From Holtermannia corniformis (Eukaryota > Basidiomycota > Tremellomycetes > Holtermanniales): 64,000 nt of DNA. The position numbers were made by a program, and so were the translations under genes. Each line of letters opens with the position of its first letter. Within the stretch, counting starts at the first letter, position 1. Below are positions 53,654 through 64,000 of the stretch, in pieces. The notes beneath the pieces are model-generated. The model worked only from the letters and a program-made list of their open reading frames with translations, did no database searches and had not been told where the DNA came from. The stretch spans positions 52,226 to 116,225 of the forward strand of contig BCIJ01000009.1 of the NCBI GenBank assembly GCA_001599935.1. Reading direction: 5' to 3'.

Positions 53654-55164
53654 ATGGCCTCGTTTGCCGACACGGTCCGGCAATGCTTTCCCCACCCGCC
53701 CTCCTCTACTTTTCATGATCCCGACTCGCCCATCCTGCCTATCACAGCCAACGGTCGCACCAGCCGTTCCCAACGACTCAAAGAGAAACTAACGCCGAGT
53801 GCGGTCGTGCGGAGCTATGCGTGGGATTGGGCACTCGTCATTGTCTTTTGGTATGTCGTTGTTTCTTTGCGCGCAAAACTGACGCGATAGGGTTATCCTC
53901 GCCGTTCTCAACAAGATGGGAGGGCATAAACGCGAGTTTTCATTAAACGATCTATCGATCCAGCATTCGTTTGCAGACGTCGAGCGCGTCGATGAGGCGT
54001 GAGTGGAGTGGACGGATGGGCAACGAACAACGAGCTGAGCAAAGGTAGGATGCTAGTGTTCATCTCGTTGGGCATCCCATTGTTAGGCTTGGTCCCGATC
54101 GGCGCGTTCGTCTACAAGAGCGGATGGGACGTGCACAACTCGGTTCTTGGTCAGTCTCCCATCCTGGCCCTCGCTGAGGGGAAGCTGACGTGGATCGGGG
54201 CAGGGCTTTTGATGTCGTATACTTTTACGGGCTTCGTCACGCAATTGATCAAGGTCGACTAGCTGAACAGAAAGAGGGCCACTGCTGACGTTCCTCGATA
54301 TAGATGCACGTCGGTCGTCCCCGGCCCGACTTGATCGCCCGCTGTCAGCCGGTCCCCGGCGCCGCCGATCACCCAGTTTACGGCCTTAGCACGGCTGAGA
54401 TCTGTACCAGCACGGATGCGTACAGGCTCAACGACGGCTTCAAGGCGAGTACGACCCTCGCACTGGCATCTCAATGCTGATCGTCTGCAGAGTTTCCCAA
54501 GTGGCCACAGTTCGCGTGCGTTTGCCTAGTGGAAAAGAACTCGGCGGCTGAGTCCCCCGCAGTGTCATTCGCGGGGCTGGGATTCCTGACACTGTATCTG
54601 TGCGGTAAACTGCATCTGTATGATCGCCGCGGTCATCGCGTCAGTGCAAGTTTGCTGTCGCGTTGGTACTGAACGTCGACAGACTCGCGCATGGCTGGCC
54701 CTCGCGCCTTGTCTCGGTGCCACCATGGTCGCCGTCTCGCGTACAATGGACAATAGACGTGAGTGCGATCATGGGCTAGGTGCAAGTGCGCTGATCATCA
54801 CACGCAGATCACTGGCAAGATGTACTCGTTGGCAGCGCTCTTGGCTTGAGCATTGGTAAATTCTAGTTCTGCACTTTGGCACATGGAACTTGACGCGCAC
54901 AGCGTACATTGCGTACCGAGCCTACTTTCGTGAGTTCCCTTCTCCATCTGACGCAGCCAGCTGACCCGCCTAGCCCGGTTGTCTCACCGCTACGCACACC
55001 TCCCTCTTGCTCCCCGTTCCCCGTCGGCCGCACCCTCTGAAGCAGGGTACGAGTCCGACCCGGAGGACAATCTGCAGCAACGCGATCAACCGATCCGCCT
55101 CATGTCGACCGACGACGTCGTCCCGCGTGCTAGCGAAGAGGAGCAAGCCTGGAGCCGGGCATAA
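53654..55164 (+). CDS. PAP2-family lipid phosphatase (DPP1/LPP1-like)
   Basis: Integral membrane phosphatase of phosphatidate, diacylglycerol pyrophosphate or polyprenyl phosphates. From MASFADTVRQCFPHPPS the spliced product contains SYAWDWALVIVFWVILAVLN, FISLGIPLLGLVPIGAFV, and the three catalytic motifs: MHVGRPRPDL (KxxxxxxRP type), FPSGHSS, and SRTMDNRHHWQDV (SRxxxxxHxxxD), spread over at least six introns. The tail (HRYAHLPLAPRSP..) is soluble and acidic-to-basic with likely phosphosites, ending EEQAWSRA. All catalytic residues can be read. A part in dolichol-linked or lipid-linked glycan metabolism is possible given its neighbours but unproven. Confidence 0.87.
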
Positions 55165-55325
55165 ATCACCTTGCATCCGATTCGGAGGATATCTGGTAGC
55201 AACGCCACGTGCTAGATGCATTCTAGGAGAGATCCGCGTCTCGGTTTACCCCGCGCGTCGGCGCCGTTGTCAAGGCGACACTCGCGTCTATCCACCGACG
55301 GCTGGCTACGGTGTAATCGCTCAGG

Positions 55326-57486
55326 ATGGCAGCGCTGTTTGCGCGCCGAGGTTCGGCTTATCTGTTCGCCGTCGTTGTGCTGGGCGCATTCGCTGTCATC
55401 TACGGCCGGCACGAAACGCACCGTCAAGCGGCATGGGATCTGCTGCCGTTCGTGAGTCTACTTGGGATGAAGGACTCGGTGCTGACCTGACGGCCGTGTA
55501 GAGCTCTTCGCGTGCCGATGACTCTTACTTGGCACTGGACGGCGAGCTGCCAGAGACCAAATGGCACGCTGGAGTGGCCGGCTTCAGTCGGTCAAGCAAG
55601 GCGGTTGCAGAGCCGGACTGATGTGCATCACAGATGCCCTATCAAATCTCTACCTACACGCCGGCACCTATATCGTCGTCACGACCAATCCAGATTCAAT
55701 CCCATACGTCGGCACCATCATGCGCGGATTCCCAACGGAAACGGACAACAGGCCGCCGGCTGACGAGACGTGGTGGAAGATCATGACGCCTGCAGCGGCC
55801 AAGGAGCGATTCGGCGAGGTGATTATTCGTAAGGACGGTCTGTCGGTGAGTGGCCCTGTTCAAGTGAAAGGTTACAGGTGCTGATGATGTGTGCTAGATG
55901 TTTATGAGTGACACCCCCGGGAGGGACTCGAGCTTCTTGGATCACTACTATCACTGTGGGTTCGGAATCTGGCGTTGACTTTGGCTGACGCAATGTCCAG
56001 TTTGTGCGTCCACCGGCTCTAGATCCGAGAGTACTGACTTGTATCGTCTCATTCACCAGTTGGTCAGTCTCTACTCTGCCTTGTCTCACTTCCGATCAGC
56101 TGATCTTCATCTAGCCGAAATGTTCTTGGGCGGCTGGCGCGCATACACCTCGGCCTTTCCTGACCCCATAGGAAGATATGAGATCCCCAAGCGGATCATG
56201 TACCGCACAACGCCGGACGATTGGGTCAGTCTCGGCAACGGTTGAAGCGCAGCTGACGGGCTGACGATTCTCAGCGTGACCGACCACGCTTGATCACTTG
56301 GTTCATGCAGGCTCTGTTTCCTCATGCTGCCATCGAAGACAGCTACGTGTTTTCAGATCGGCAACGTTCCGGGCTCGCCTATCTCTTTGACCGGGTGCGT
56401 TGGTGCCCTGGAGTCGCTACCACCATAAGCTGATTGCTGGTAGATAACGATATCAGATGTAAGTAGACTCAGTGGACACCGGGATGGTTCCTGATACAGC
56501 GCAGCGTGCCGCGGCGCACAAAGAGGGCAAGGACCCTTTTCGCTTCAACAAGTCGACAGCCGACCTTCCGCGCATCACAACCCTACGCAACTGGATGCAA
56601 CCACTGCGCGACGCGCTCAAGCGTATGGCGTACGCCGCACGGTGCCAGATTGAACGAAGGCAACCCGGCGTGCCTGTCGTCACATACATCAATCGGTACG
56701 TCGACGGGCCATGCCGACGCACCCACTCATGCGTCTACAGCCAATCTGGCGGTCGCAAGTTTGTCGACGAGGACGCCGACCTGCTGCTCAAATCCATGTA
56801 CGAGTTGCAGAAGGAAGGGTCGATCGAGTTCTACGACGCGACGATGGAGCACCTCCCTAAAGTCGAGCAGGTAAGTATCGCCTTGCGAAGGCCGTCGAGC
56901 ACGACTGACGGTCGAAAGGTGTGCACTGCTCTGCGGACCGATGTCAGTTCCAAAGCGCGGGTCGAGCACGCGCCTGACACTCTCAGATCATGATGGGCAT
57001 CCACGGCAACGGTTTAAGCCATCAAATGTGGATGAAGCCACGGAGCGTCGTTATCGAGGTCAGTCTTGTTGCACGGGTAAGACGTCACGCTGATCTCCCT
57101 TGCAGATCATGGATATTGGTGGCTTCACAATGGTGAGTCCATTGACTGGTGCAGCGACGACTGACCGCTTCGCTAGGACTATGCTTTACCTGCAGAGGTG
57201 CTTGGACATGATTACTATGCTATCCACAACGACACGACGTTCCCGCGCTCCAAGTGGTACAAGGACAATGGCTGGGGTGCTGTAAGTCTTCATATTACTG
57301 AGTGAACAAGTCTGACCCTGACAGGATCAATCACCTGGATTCCATGGAAACGAAATCCGAGTACGTCCCACATGAGCCATCCGTGTTGCCTTGCTGATTT
57401 CGCAGGTACACGGACCATACCTCGCCGAATTGATCAAGGGCATCATCGCGAAGCGCACATTTGACAAAGAGCCACCTCTCGCTTGA
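55326..57486 (+). CDS. GT61-type glycosyltransferase, type II membrane protein (paralogue of 42819)
   Basis: The ATG at 55326 begins MAALFARRGSAYLFAVVVLG and the signal-anchor (YLFAVVVLGAFAVIYG). Blocks: ALSNLYLHAGTYIVVTTNPD, AAKERFGEVIIRKDGLS, MFMSDTPGRDSSFLDHYYH, FLGGWRAYTSAFPDPIGRYE, KRIMYRTTPDDW, FPHAAIEDSYVFSDRQRSG, GGRKFVDEDADLLLKSMYEL, MMGIHGNGLSHQMWMKPRSV, IMDIGGFTMDYALPAEVLGH and YYAIHNDTTFPRSKWYKD. These match the GT61 product at 42819-44944 block by block, including the GxHGNGLSHQxWM strand, so they are paralogues on opposite strands flanking the GT90 region. Many introns of about 45-55 nt. The end is FDKEPPLA. Donor sugar unknown; a xylosyltransferase is a fair guess. Confidence 0.87.
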
Positions 57487-57644
57487 CGTGGAGTGCGGAC
57501 AGGAGAATACAAGGTGTAGACTAGATTGCAAGCGGACAGGACAACATATCATTTCGTTATACTGCATTGGCCCCGACTTGCGAAACTCTCTTTTGCGAGA
57601 TGCCGTCCGACATTCACCAGCTCAAACCCTGGTAACCCTCAGCT

Positions 57645-60600
57645 CTACTTCTTCCGTACCCTCAATGGCTTGATCTTTCTGCCTCCCGGGGAGCTTGGCG
57701 TGTCGCCGGCAGCGCCAAAGTTGAACCCGCCGTCAGGAGCAGGACTGCCCGGCCCTGGGCTGCCGAAGCGAGGCGGCCCGCCGTTGGCGGCGCTTCCGCC
57801 CGCACCAAAGTTGAACGACGTCGACGGCGCAGCAGCAGGTGTCGTCGACGGCGCGGCGCCGAAAGTGAAGGTGGAAGGAGCGGCGGCGGGCGGTGGGCTT
57901 TGGAAGCCAAAGCCGTTCGAAGCTGGAGCCGCTGGCGCTGCGGAGGGATTGCCGAATCCGAAAGAGTTGGTTGCGGGTACTGCCGGTGCGCTGACGGATC
58001 CGAAGCCAGTTCCAAACCCAGAACCCGAGCCACCGCCGAAGCCAGCAGGTGCAGGCACGGTGTTCGACGCAGCGCCAAACCCTCCCGAGCTGCTTGGAGC
58101 CGGACTGCCGAACCCAGTGGCAGCCGGAGCAGAAGCACCAAACGAAAACGTTGGTGCAGGGGTTGCTGCTGGTGTACTTGAACTCGCTCCACCAAACGGA
58201 TTCGCTGGCGCAGGACTCGCTCCGAACCCGAATGTCGGAGCCGGAGCGACCGACGGCGAAGTGAGACCGTTAGGAGCACCGAAACCAGAAGGTCCTGCAG
58301 TTGCTGCTGTGGCGGGGGCACCGAAGGAGAAGGATGGTGCCGCGGACGGTGCATTGCCAAACACTGGCGCGGGACTACTTGTCGACGGCGGTTGCGAAGC
58401 TCCAAAGGGGTTGGTCGCAGGTGGAGCTCCGAAGCCACTTGCTGCGGGCTTGCTTGCGCCGAATGTGAATGGCGCGGAGGTGGCAGCAGGAGTGGAGCTC
58501 GGTGCTGGACTGGACTCCTTGGCAGATGAAGCGCCAAATGAGAATGCAGGTGCTGGTGAGGACGTTGCGCTGGCGGCGGGTGGTGCGGCCCCAAATGAAG
58601 GTGCTGGAGATGAGCCGAAGCCATTGCTTGCAGGAGCAGCAGGTTTGCCGAACGTGAAGGGCGCAGCGGCAGCAGGAGCGGGTGATGGATTGGCGGCCGC
58701 CGCTTCGGGAGCTTTTGATGGTCCACCAAAGCTGAAAGCTGACGATGGGGCACTTGCAGCCGCTTGGGTTGAGCTTTCGGCAGGCTTGGCCGGGGCACTG
58801 AAACCTCCAAACGACGAAGCGGTAGTGGGCGCTGGACTGGCGGCAGGTACAGGTGTTGAAGAGGATCCGAAGCCCTGCAACGCTTTAGTTAGCTCACTCT
58901 GTGCTATGCCAAGTGTATCACTCACAAATGATGGGGGTTTGGGAGCGTCCACAGTCTTTGGCGCTTCTGCCAGCTTTGGTGCACCGAACCCACCGAATGA
59001 GGCCGGAGCAGGTGTACTCTTGACAGCAGAGCCGGATGGTGTGGATGATGCCGTGCCGACTCCAGCGAAAGGGTTGGGCTTGTTGGCAGCGGGCTGCGCA
59101 GATACCCCGACACCTGCAAAAGGGTTGGGCGCTTCATCGGCCGGTGTCGCTGGTCTGGAAGAAGGTGCAGGTGTCCCGCCGAACGAGAAAGGTGCAGCCG
59201 GAGCGGCGGGGGCTGTCGCGGGCGTAGCGACACCAGAGCCCGGGGTAGACGCAGAGGGCGTTGGGGAGGCGCCGAAGCTGAACTTCAAGTTTGAGCCTAC
59301 TGGAGCAGCCGGAGCAGGGCGGGGCTGGGTGGCAGCACCGAAGAAGTTGGGAATGGGACCTGAAGAAGGCGTTGTCGTGGTCGATGACGGAGCTGCCGCA
59401 GGCGGCTTGCCAATCCCGAACCCAAGAGTCTTCTTTGGTCCTTCCTCGGTAGCCTTGGGTGCAGGCGGAGCGGCAAAACTGAACGCTGACTTTGGGGCAG
59501 GTGCAGATTCTTCTGGACTTGTCGATGGCGGGGATGGGGGCGGAGCAGTGATCGAGTTGTTCGCCAGTGGGGATGACGCTCGAGGACGCGAGCTGATGCC
59601 CGGGGTCCGGAGACTAAGATTGGCAGGCTTGCTCGGTGAAGGAGGAGTAGGAGCAGGCGGCAAGTTTGGCGCCGCCGGAGATGGTGCCGGAGCACTCAAC
59701 CGACTTAGAAGCGACGGACCGGCATTTATTGTAACGGTCACCTCGCTGCTCGCCCGCTCGTCCTCTAGAGCAATCTCATCCGTCATCTTCTCCTTGCCCT
59801 TGCCCTTGCCCTTGTCAGCAGGCGCGAAGCCAGCAAACGAAATGCCAGTGAACGAAGGCAGTGAGATCTTTGCAGCCTCCTCGATCTCGCTGAGCTGCGG
59901 CAGGTCGTCCTCTCGTGCCGAGAACCGACCGCTGCCGCTTCCCGACGGTGCGCTTGCGGAGGGTGTATGTTGCCGAGACGATTGTGTTGACTTTGCCCGC
60001 AGTGAGGATCCACCGGTCTCCTGCCGTCCAGGCTGGTACGTGTCTACCGGCAACGCCGTTGCTGGTTTGGGAGGTGATTTAATAGGCGTGGTCGATGTGG
60101 TCGTGATCGTCGGTATATCGACCTTGGCCTTGCCTTTGCCTTTCGATGCTGTAGCTTTTGGTGTGGCACTCGACTTAGGCGGTGTTGGAGGCAAAGGTGA
60201 AGGCTCGCGCCTCTGATTCCGCCGCGAGCGGCGCGGAGTTGGCTGAGGTGGTGGTGTAGGGGTTCTCTCCTCGTCCTCCTGTTCCTCCTCTTGCTGCATC
60301 TCGTCATCAGACTCGCCAGCTTGACTGTGCATAGACGCATCGCTTTGCGAGTATGAAGATGCGGCGTCTACGAGCGTCAATGGTGACAAAGTACTTGGTA
60401 GTCTGACTAACCTTGAGTTCGCCTCGCCTCTGTCCGTGCAAGCAGTTGCCGCATACCACCGTCTTCGCTCTGGTTGGTCCTCTCTCGCTGTCTCCGTCGA
60501 CCGTACGGGCTGATCATGACGCTGCTGACGCTCGCCTCGCGCTGCCTGGACCGTTTACTGTCACCCGAAGTTGAGGCCGAAGCAAGCGGGACGCTGACGG

Positions 60601-62111
60601 CCTTGCGCAACTCCGCGTTGCTTCTTGCATCAGTCAATGGCGTCCGCATGGACTCCAAGGCATGCAAAATACGTTCTGCGTCATTTTGCAGCAGAGGTTG
60701 AGTAGGCTCTGCAAGAATCAGACAGTCGGCCTGTTGACTGCTCTTACCAGTGACTTACCTGGAGCAAGTCGGTCCTCGCGTACAAAGCCCGCCTCGGGAT
60801 CCCAGACCATCTGGCCTTTACGAACGGTCGGCAACGCATGCTGCGAGCGCACGGATGAAACAGTCTGTTCACGGTTCGGGTGGGTGCGAACAGACAGCCA
60901 ACGATCATTATCAGACATGTACCAATCCTAGGTCAGCGTCACTAACATGCTACCTGCGTAACGAATGCTACGTACCAAAACGGAGCCTTCGCGGCCGAGC
61001 CTCGTGACTGATGGAGCTTGATCGATGCTCATCCTACTGGGGGTCTCGGATGGTAACCGCTCGCGATGGTTCGAGTAATTAGCAAGGTTGAAGCCCGAAG
61101 CCGAGCGGCCCGACGCCCCGATTGAGCGAGATACACTTGGTGCCCGGTCGAGTGCAAGCGAGGTCCTCGATCGAGGTAGTGGTGACGCGGCATGGGTTTG
61201 GCGCATGGGTGAGAACGGCGATTGCGACGGCAATCGGCTGAGCTGCTATAAAGTCGTTAGTCGGTTGCTTTGATCTGTCAAGTCTGACTTACACTATCCC
61301 GCTTCGACGACGGTCCAGCCTGTTGACAGTTGATCCTGTCCTGCTGCCATGACGACCAGTCCTCATTCCTGGACTCGGTCGGAGAAACATTTGGCGGCGC
61401 CATGACGCTGAGGTCGAGCCTGGCACTGGATCGAGCCAGCCCACTTGGCTTCCGAACAGAAGTCCGTCTGATCGGCGAGTCGTGAAGTGATGACGATGGA
61501 GGGTCGAGATACGGCATGGATGCAGAGATTGGGATGAGCGGCCGGGAAAAGTTGATTCCTCGAGCAGTCGGTGGTCCTCTAGTTGTCGGCGATCCAGTGT
61601 TGCGCTTGGTCGGCGTCAGGTCGAGGAAAGGGGGCAAACTCGGCGGAACCATAGTCCCAGTCACCGCTCTCCCTATCCCGCGGTTCGAACTGGACGCTCT
61701 TGGTGGGGAATCGCGACGGATGCGTTTCGTGTCTCGACGCAAGGTCGGGGAGACGTCCATGTCCTCATCCTCGTCGCGCGCTCGAACGCTGGCCCCGTCG
61801 CCAAAGCTCGAGCTATCTGCATCGCGCTCTTTCTCTCTTCTCCAGCTGCGAGCCGGGGTACCAAACAGCGACGCAATCGGCTTGTACAGCATCGATTTCA
61901 AGCCACCGAACAGGGATGACTCTGAGCCCGACCTCGGCAAGCCAGCGGGCCTCTGTGGCTGGCCATTCTCATTGTTGCTGTACGTCGACGCCGGTCGGTC
62001 GTATGGCTTTTGCAACGCGTGCAGCCGCGGATTGCCCGATGGCCGGACGGGGCCCGCGAGCTGCTTTGAGGACGAAGACGACGCAAGGGCGAGCGGCGGC
62101 GGGATGGGCAT
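57645..62111 (-). CDS. NUP1: FG nucleoporin, Nup1/Nup153-like
   Basis: Nuclear-basket FG nucleoporin. From MPIPPPLALASSSSSKQ the N-terminal part carries FGGLKSMLYKPIASLFGTPA, an amphipathic helix like the membrane-bending one of Nup1/Nup60, and Arg-rich NLS-like stretches (RRDTKRIRRDS). Short exons around 60.4-61.3 kb follow. The last exon, 57645-60389, is an uninterrupted 914 codons: Ser/Pro-rich, then more than 25 FG sites, mostly FGxxxP, SFGG and FxFG (FTFGKPAAP, FSFGASSA). It ends FNFGAAGDTPSSPGGRKIKP and LRVRKK, resembling the Nup1/Nup153 C-terminal karyopherin-binding tail. The 5' joins are less certain than the last exon. Confidence 0.85.
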
Positions 62112-62408
62112 GATGCTCAGAGCCCGAGAGCCATCCAGTCACGTCTTGAGGGTACTGATGAGATGTTAGCCTTGCCTGTCGCCGTTGTCACTGCGCTCAC
62201 CTGGTTTCAAGACGGTTTACAACTTTTGAGAACCAACAGCATGACACGCCAACACCAGGTGGAACAGAATTCTCAACTCGGATTTAATTCGATTTAATCC
62301 AAGTGGCAGTCTGCAAGCGCACACCAGTGCAGGCTTGTCGTTCGCTATCGATCTGCTCCGATCCCACTTTAAGAGTAGTGCATTTGTCTGCCACTAAGAC
62401 GCGACTTC

Positions 62409-62567
62409 ATGGAAGACTCGTCGCGAGACACACATACGGTCACAGTCACTCGCGCACATCAAGGATGGAACGACGTAACTTCTTCGCAGGTCGTCTTCGA
62501 GCCCGACCTCTTGGCCGGAACCGATGCAAGAGATGGGCAGCACAAGATGGCGGGGGCTGCATTCTAA
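62409..62567 (+). CDS. Possible small orphan reading frame, 52 aa
   Basis: MEDSSRDTHTVTVTRAHQGW, then NDVTSSQVVFEPDLLAGTDA and a TAA at 62565. The amino-acid composition looks coding, but the frame is short, and a second plus-strand frame just downstream (VVIPPEWGSACHLRFAVACY, ending 62806) also looks protein-like, so this may be the first exon of a longer gene whose joins I cannot resolve. Confidence 0.3.
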   Translation: MEDSSRDTHTVTVTRAHQGWNDVTSSQVVFEPDLLAGTDARDGQHKMAGAAF

Positions 62568-62768
62568 GGAATGCATCCGCCTCCGCCTTGGCGCCTCTGG
62601 CCTTCGAAAGTGGTCAAGTGGTGATACCGCCAGAATGGGGTTCCGCATGTCATTTGCGCTTCGCAGTGGCGTGCTACCCCTTCGAATGGAGTGCACGGGA
62701 AGACGCTGGGCATAAAGACTGGGTCAAGTGCGAAGCAGCACCTATCGTCCCTAAGGGAACGCATAGCG

Positions 62769-63182
62769 ATGGGTATCCAATCACGGAGGCGCGAAGAGTA
62801 CAATGAGAGGCGTCGTCAGCGCCGTGCACTTGAAAAAAAGGGGTCTCCTGACCCGAGTCTGCCCGAACTGTGGGGTGGGAAGAGAATCGAAAGTCTAGGC
62901 GGGGAGTCGCAACCAGTACTTCCCCTGTCAATGTCTGATTTACCTGTATCGAGTGCGCCTCAGCATATCTGCCCGACCCGCTGGACAAGGACGACGATCA
63001 GGCGCAACGAACTTTCGGGGACGATTGAGACTGTCGCCGAAGTCAGCTTTACAGGCAAAGCGGGAACTTGGTCCAACAATCCTGCTCTTATGGTGGCAAC
63101 CCTGGTTCCGGATGAGAAGAATCCAGACTTGAAGCCATGGAGCTTAGCGAGGGTTCCGGACGGGTACGAAAAGGAAGCTTGA
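62769..63182 (+). CDS. Small orphan protein, 137 aa
   Basis: From the ATG at 62769: MGIQSRRREEYNERRRQRRA, a strongly basic helix-like start, then a loop-rich part and a beta-like C-terminal half, ETVAEVSFTGKAGTW, PALMVATLVPDEKNPDLKPW and a final VPDGYEKEA. No domain recognised. It may be the second half of a split gene starting near 62409, or a separate gene. Confidence 0.35.
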   Translation: MGIQSRRREEYNERRRQRRALEKKGSPDPSLPELWGGKRIESLGGESQPVLPLSMSDLPVSSAPQHICPTRWTRTTIRRNELSGTIETVAEVSFTGKAGTWSNNPALMVATLVPDEKNPDLKPWSLARVPDGYEKEA

Positions 63183-63529
63183 GAGGCCAGTAAGTATCTA
63201 TAGGCCGGTTACGTACCCTTTACACCCATTCATGTTACTATCGTTCACACTAGGGCACAGTCTGTAGGCGTGCTTGCAAACAGACATGCATCCGCATTCT
63301 ACCAAAGTCTCAAGTGTGAATCATGGTACCACGCCGTAGCGTACCGAATCAACCTGCTCCACATCACAATACTGTCGTCAAAGGTGCTGCTCAACAACGG
63401 TGACAAAACCCCAAGCGAAGACAGACTCCTTTCAGCACACAGACAGAAGACACACCGTCCAAACTCCGTCCAACGAGAGAGGGCGGCGAAGTTGACTGCA
63501 CGCTGGCTACGACTGCATATTCAAGCACC
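63183..63529. other. Intergenic region before the last small orphan gene
   Basis: About 350 bp without a supported feature; no consensus TATA box. Confidence 0.4.
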
Positions 63530-63787
63530 ATGTCTCTTGAATCGCTGCCAAAAACACCTATCTACGGGACGCTCGACTACTACTCCGTTAGTGTACACAT
63601 AAGTACGAGCATTGACTCCGAAGCCCGCACTACCACTACCACCGGGTATCGTATTGATGACAAGTGGGGAGGTGGTTATATTATCGAAAAAACCACTGAA
63701 GATGCGCAAAGCGAAGTGGTCAAGTTCCATCGCGAGGAAATCACGGAGGAAAAGTTCAACGAGCATTTGAGATCGAGTCGTACATAG
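63530..63787 (+). CDS. Small orphan protein, 85 aa, distant member of the 4-5 kb family
   Basis: Single exon starting MSLESLPKTPIYGTLDYYSV. The N-terminal strand YYSVSV matches TYFGVSV of the 4744 product, the centre IDDKWGGGYI matches WEDQWGQTYV, and QSEVVKF follows where the 4744 product has DQVEAVI. At 85 aa it is as long as the 84- and 87-aa tandem products at 4221 and 4744. It has no intron where the 4744 gene has one. No known fold is assigned; function unknown. Confidence 0.5.
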   Translation: MSLESLPKTPIYGTLDYYSVSVHISTSIDSEARTTTTTGYRIDDKWGGGYIIEKTTEDAQSEVVKFHREEITEEKFNEHLRSSRT

Positions 63788-64000
63788 CAGATCTGCGGCG
63801 CGCGCTCGTCATATGAACGATCACTACCTTCAACAAGTATGTGATTCCCCCCCGGTCTGGCTCGTTTTCACGCCAAGAATGACTTAGATACCCACTTGTG
63901 CCAGTCCTGCGTCGATGTCAAGGTGTTCCGTGCATGAGGTGCGGGATGATCGGCGCACTCGGTGCCTCTGCATCTTCTATGTGGTTCATACTTCAGAGCA

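Noticed and set aside
57526..60216. An 896-codon open frame on the plus strand
   Set aside because: It is the exact antisense of the FG-nucleoporin exon; long antisense frames are expected from its GC-rich, Ala/Gly/Pro/Ser-biased codons. The product is low-complexity and the minus strand has clear FG repeats and a family C-terminus.
1..64000. CRISPR arrays, rRNA operons, phage or plasmid replication modules
   Set aside because: Nothing of the kind is present; the window is fungal nuclear DNA with spliceosomal introns throughout.

Overview
The window is a stretch of fungal nuclear chromosome, most likely from a basidiomycete with a compact genome. Genes are dense, mostly single copy, and cut by many short introns (about 35-60 nt) with GTGNGT or GTNNGT donors and a CTGAC branch motif shortly before the AG. 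The gene set fits: an LIMK-like TKL kinase with a C1 finger, a CAP10-type GT90 transferase, two GT61 transferases, a Ste7/Fuz7-type MAPKK, an ear-less beta-adaptin and an intron-rich RPS30 without a ubiquitin-like fusion. A Pucciniomycotina yeast such as a Mixia relative is a guess, not something the sequence proves.

Layout. 1-1 kb: truncated Ty1/copia fragment. 1.2-4 kb: RPS30 (with a candidate box C/D snoRNA in its last intron) and a bHLH factor. 4.2-5.8 kb: a tandem set of tiny orphan genes (two intact, one decayed) and an intron-containing tRNA-Pro(UGG). 6.3-10.9 kb: acetyl-CoA synthetase and a mitochondrial dicarboxylate carrier. 11-13.6 kb: gene-poor, with two more tiny orphan genes and a possible relic. 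13.6-38.5 kb: housekeeping block with AP-1 beta, MED14, a membrane protein, an MDR oxidoreductase, a disordered protein, a mitochondrial acyl-CoA thioesterase, the LIMK-like kinase, a peroxisomal AONS (BioF), an SDR, the NatC catalytic subunit NAA30, SVP26, the ESCRT-III protein DID2 and COA3. 38.6-57.5 kb: a region rich in Golgi-type type II membrane proteins of glycan synthesis (a GT-B-like transferase, an SGNH/PC-esterase-like protein, GT61, GT90, a second GT61, plus a PAP2 phosphatase), interrupted by a MITE, a MAPKK, two tiny orphans, UTP23 and a SUZ protein. 57.6-62.1 kb: a Nup1/Nup153-like FG nucleoporin. 62.4-63.8 kb: small orphan reading frames, one of which resembles the tandem set at 4-5 kb.

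How the parts fit. The glycan genes share a type II anchor topology and belong to families that build xylose-containing, O-acetylated polysaccharides in basidiomycetes, so the 38.6-57.5 kb region is the best candidate for a functional gene neighbourhood. Acetyl-CoA synthetase and the dicarboxylate carrier side by side suggest C2-carbon assimilation. The tiny orphan genes lie in the looser intergenic spaces, several behind clear TATA boxes, and some are visibly decaying. Exon joins were worked out by eye from GT-AG signals and family conservation; coordinates give the span from start codon to stop codon.
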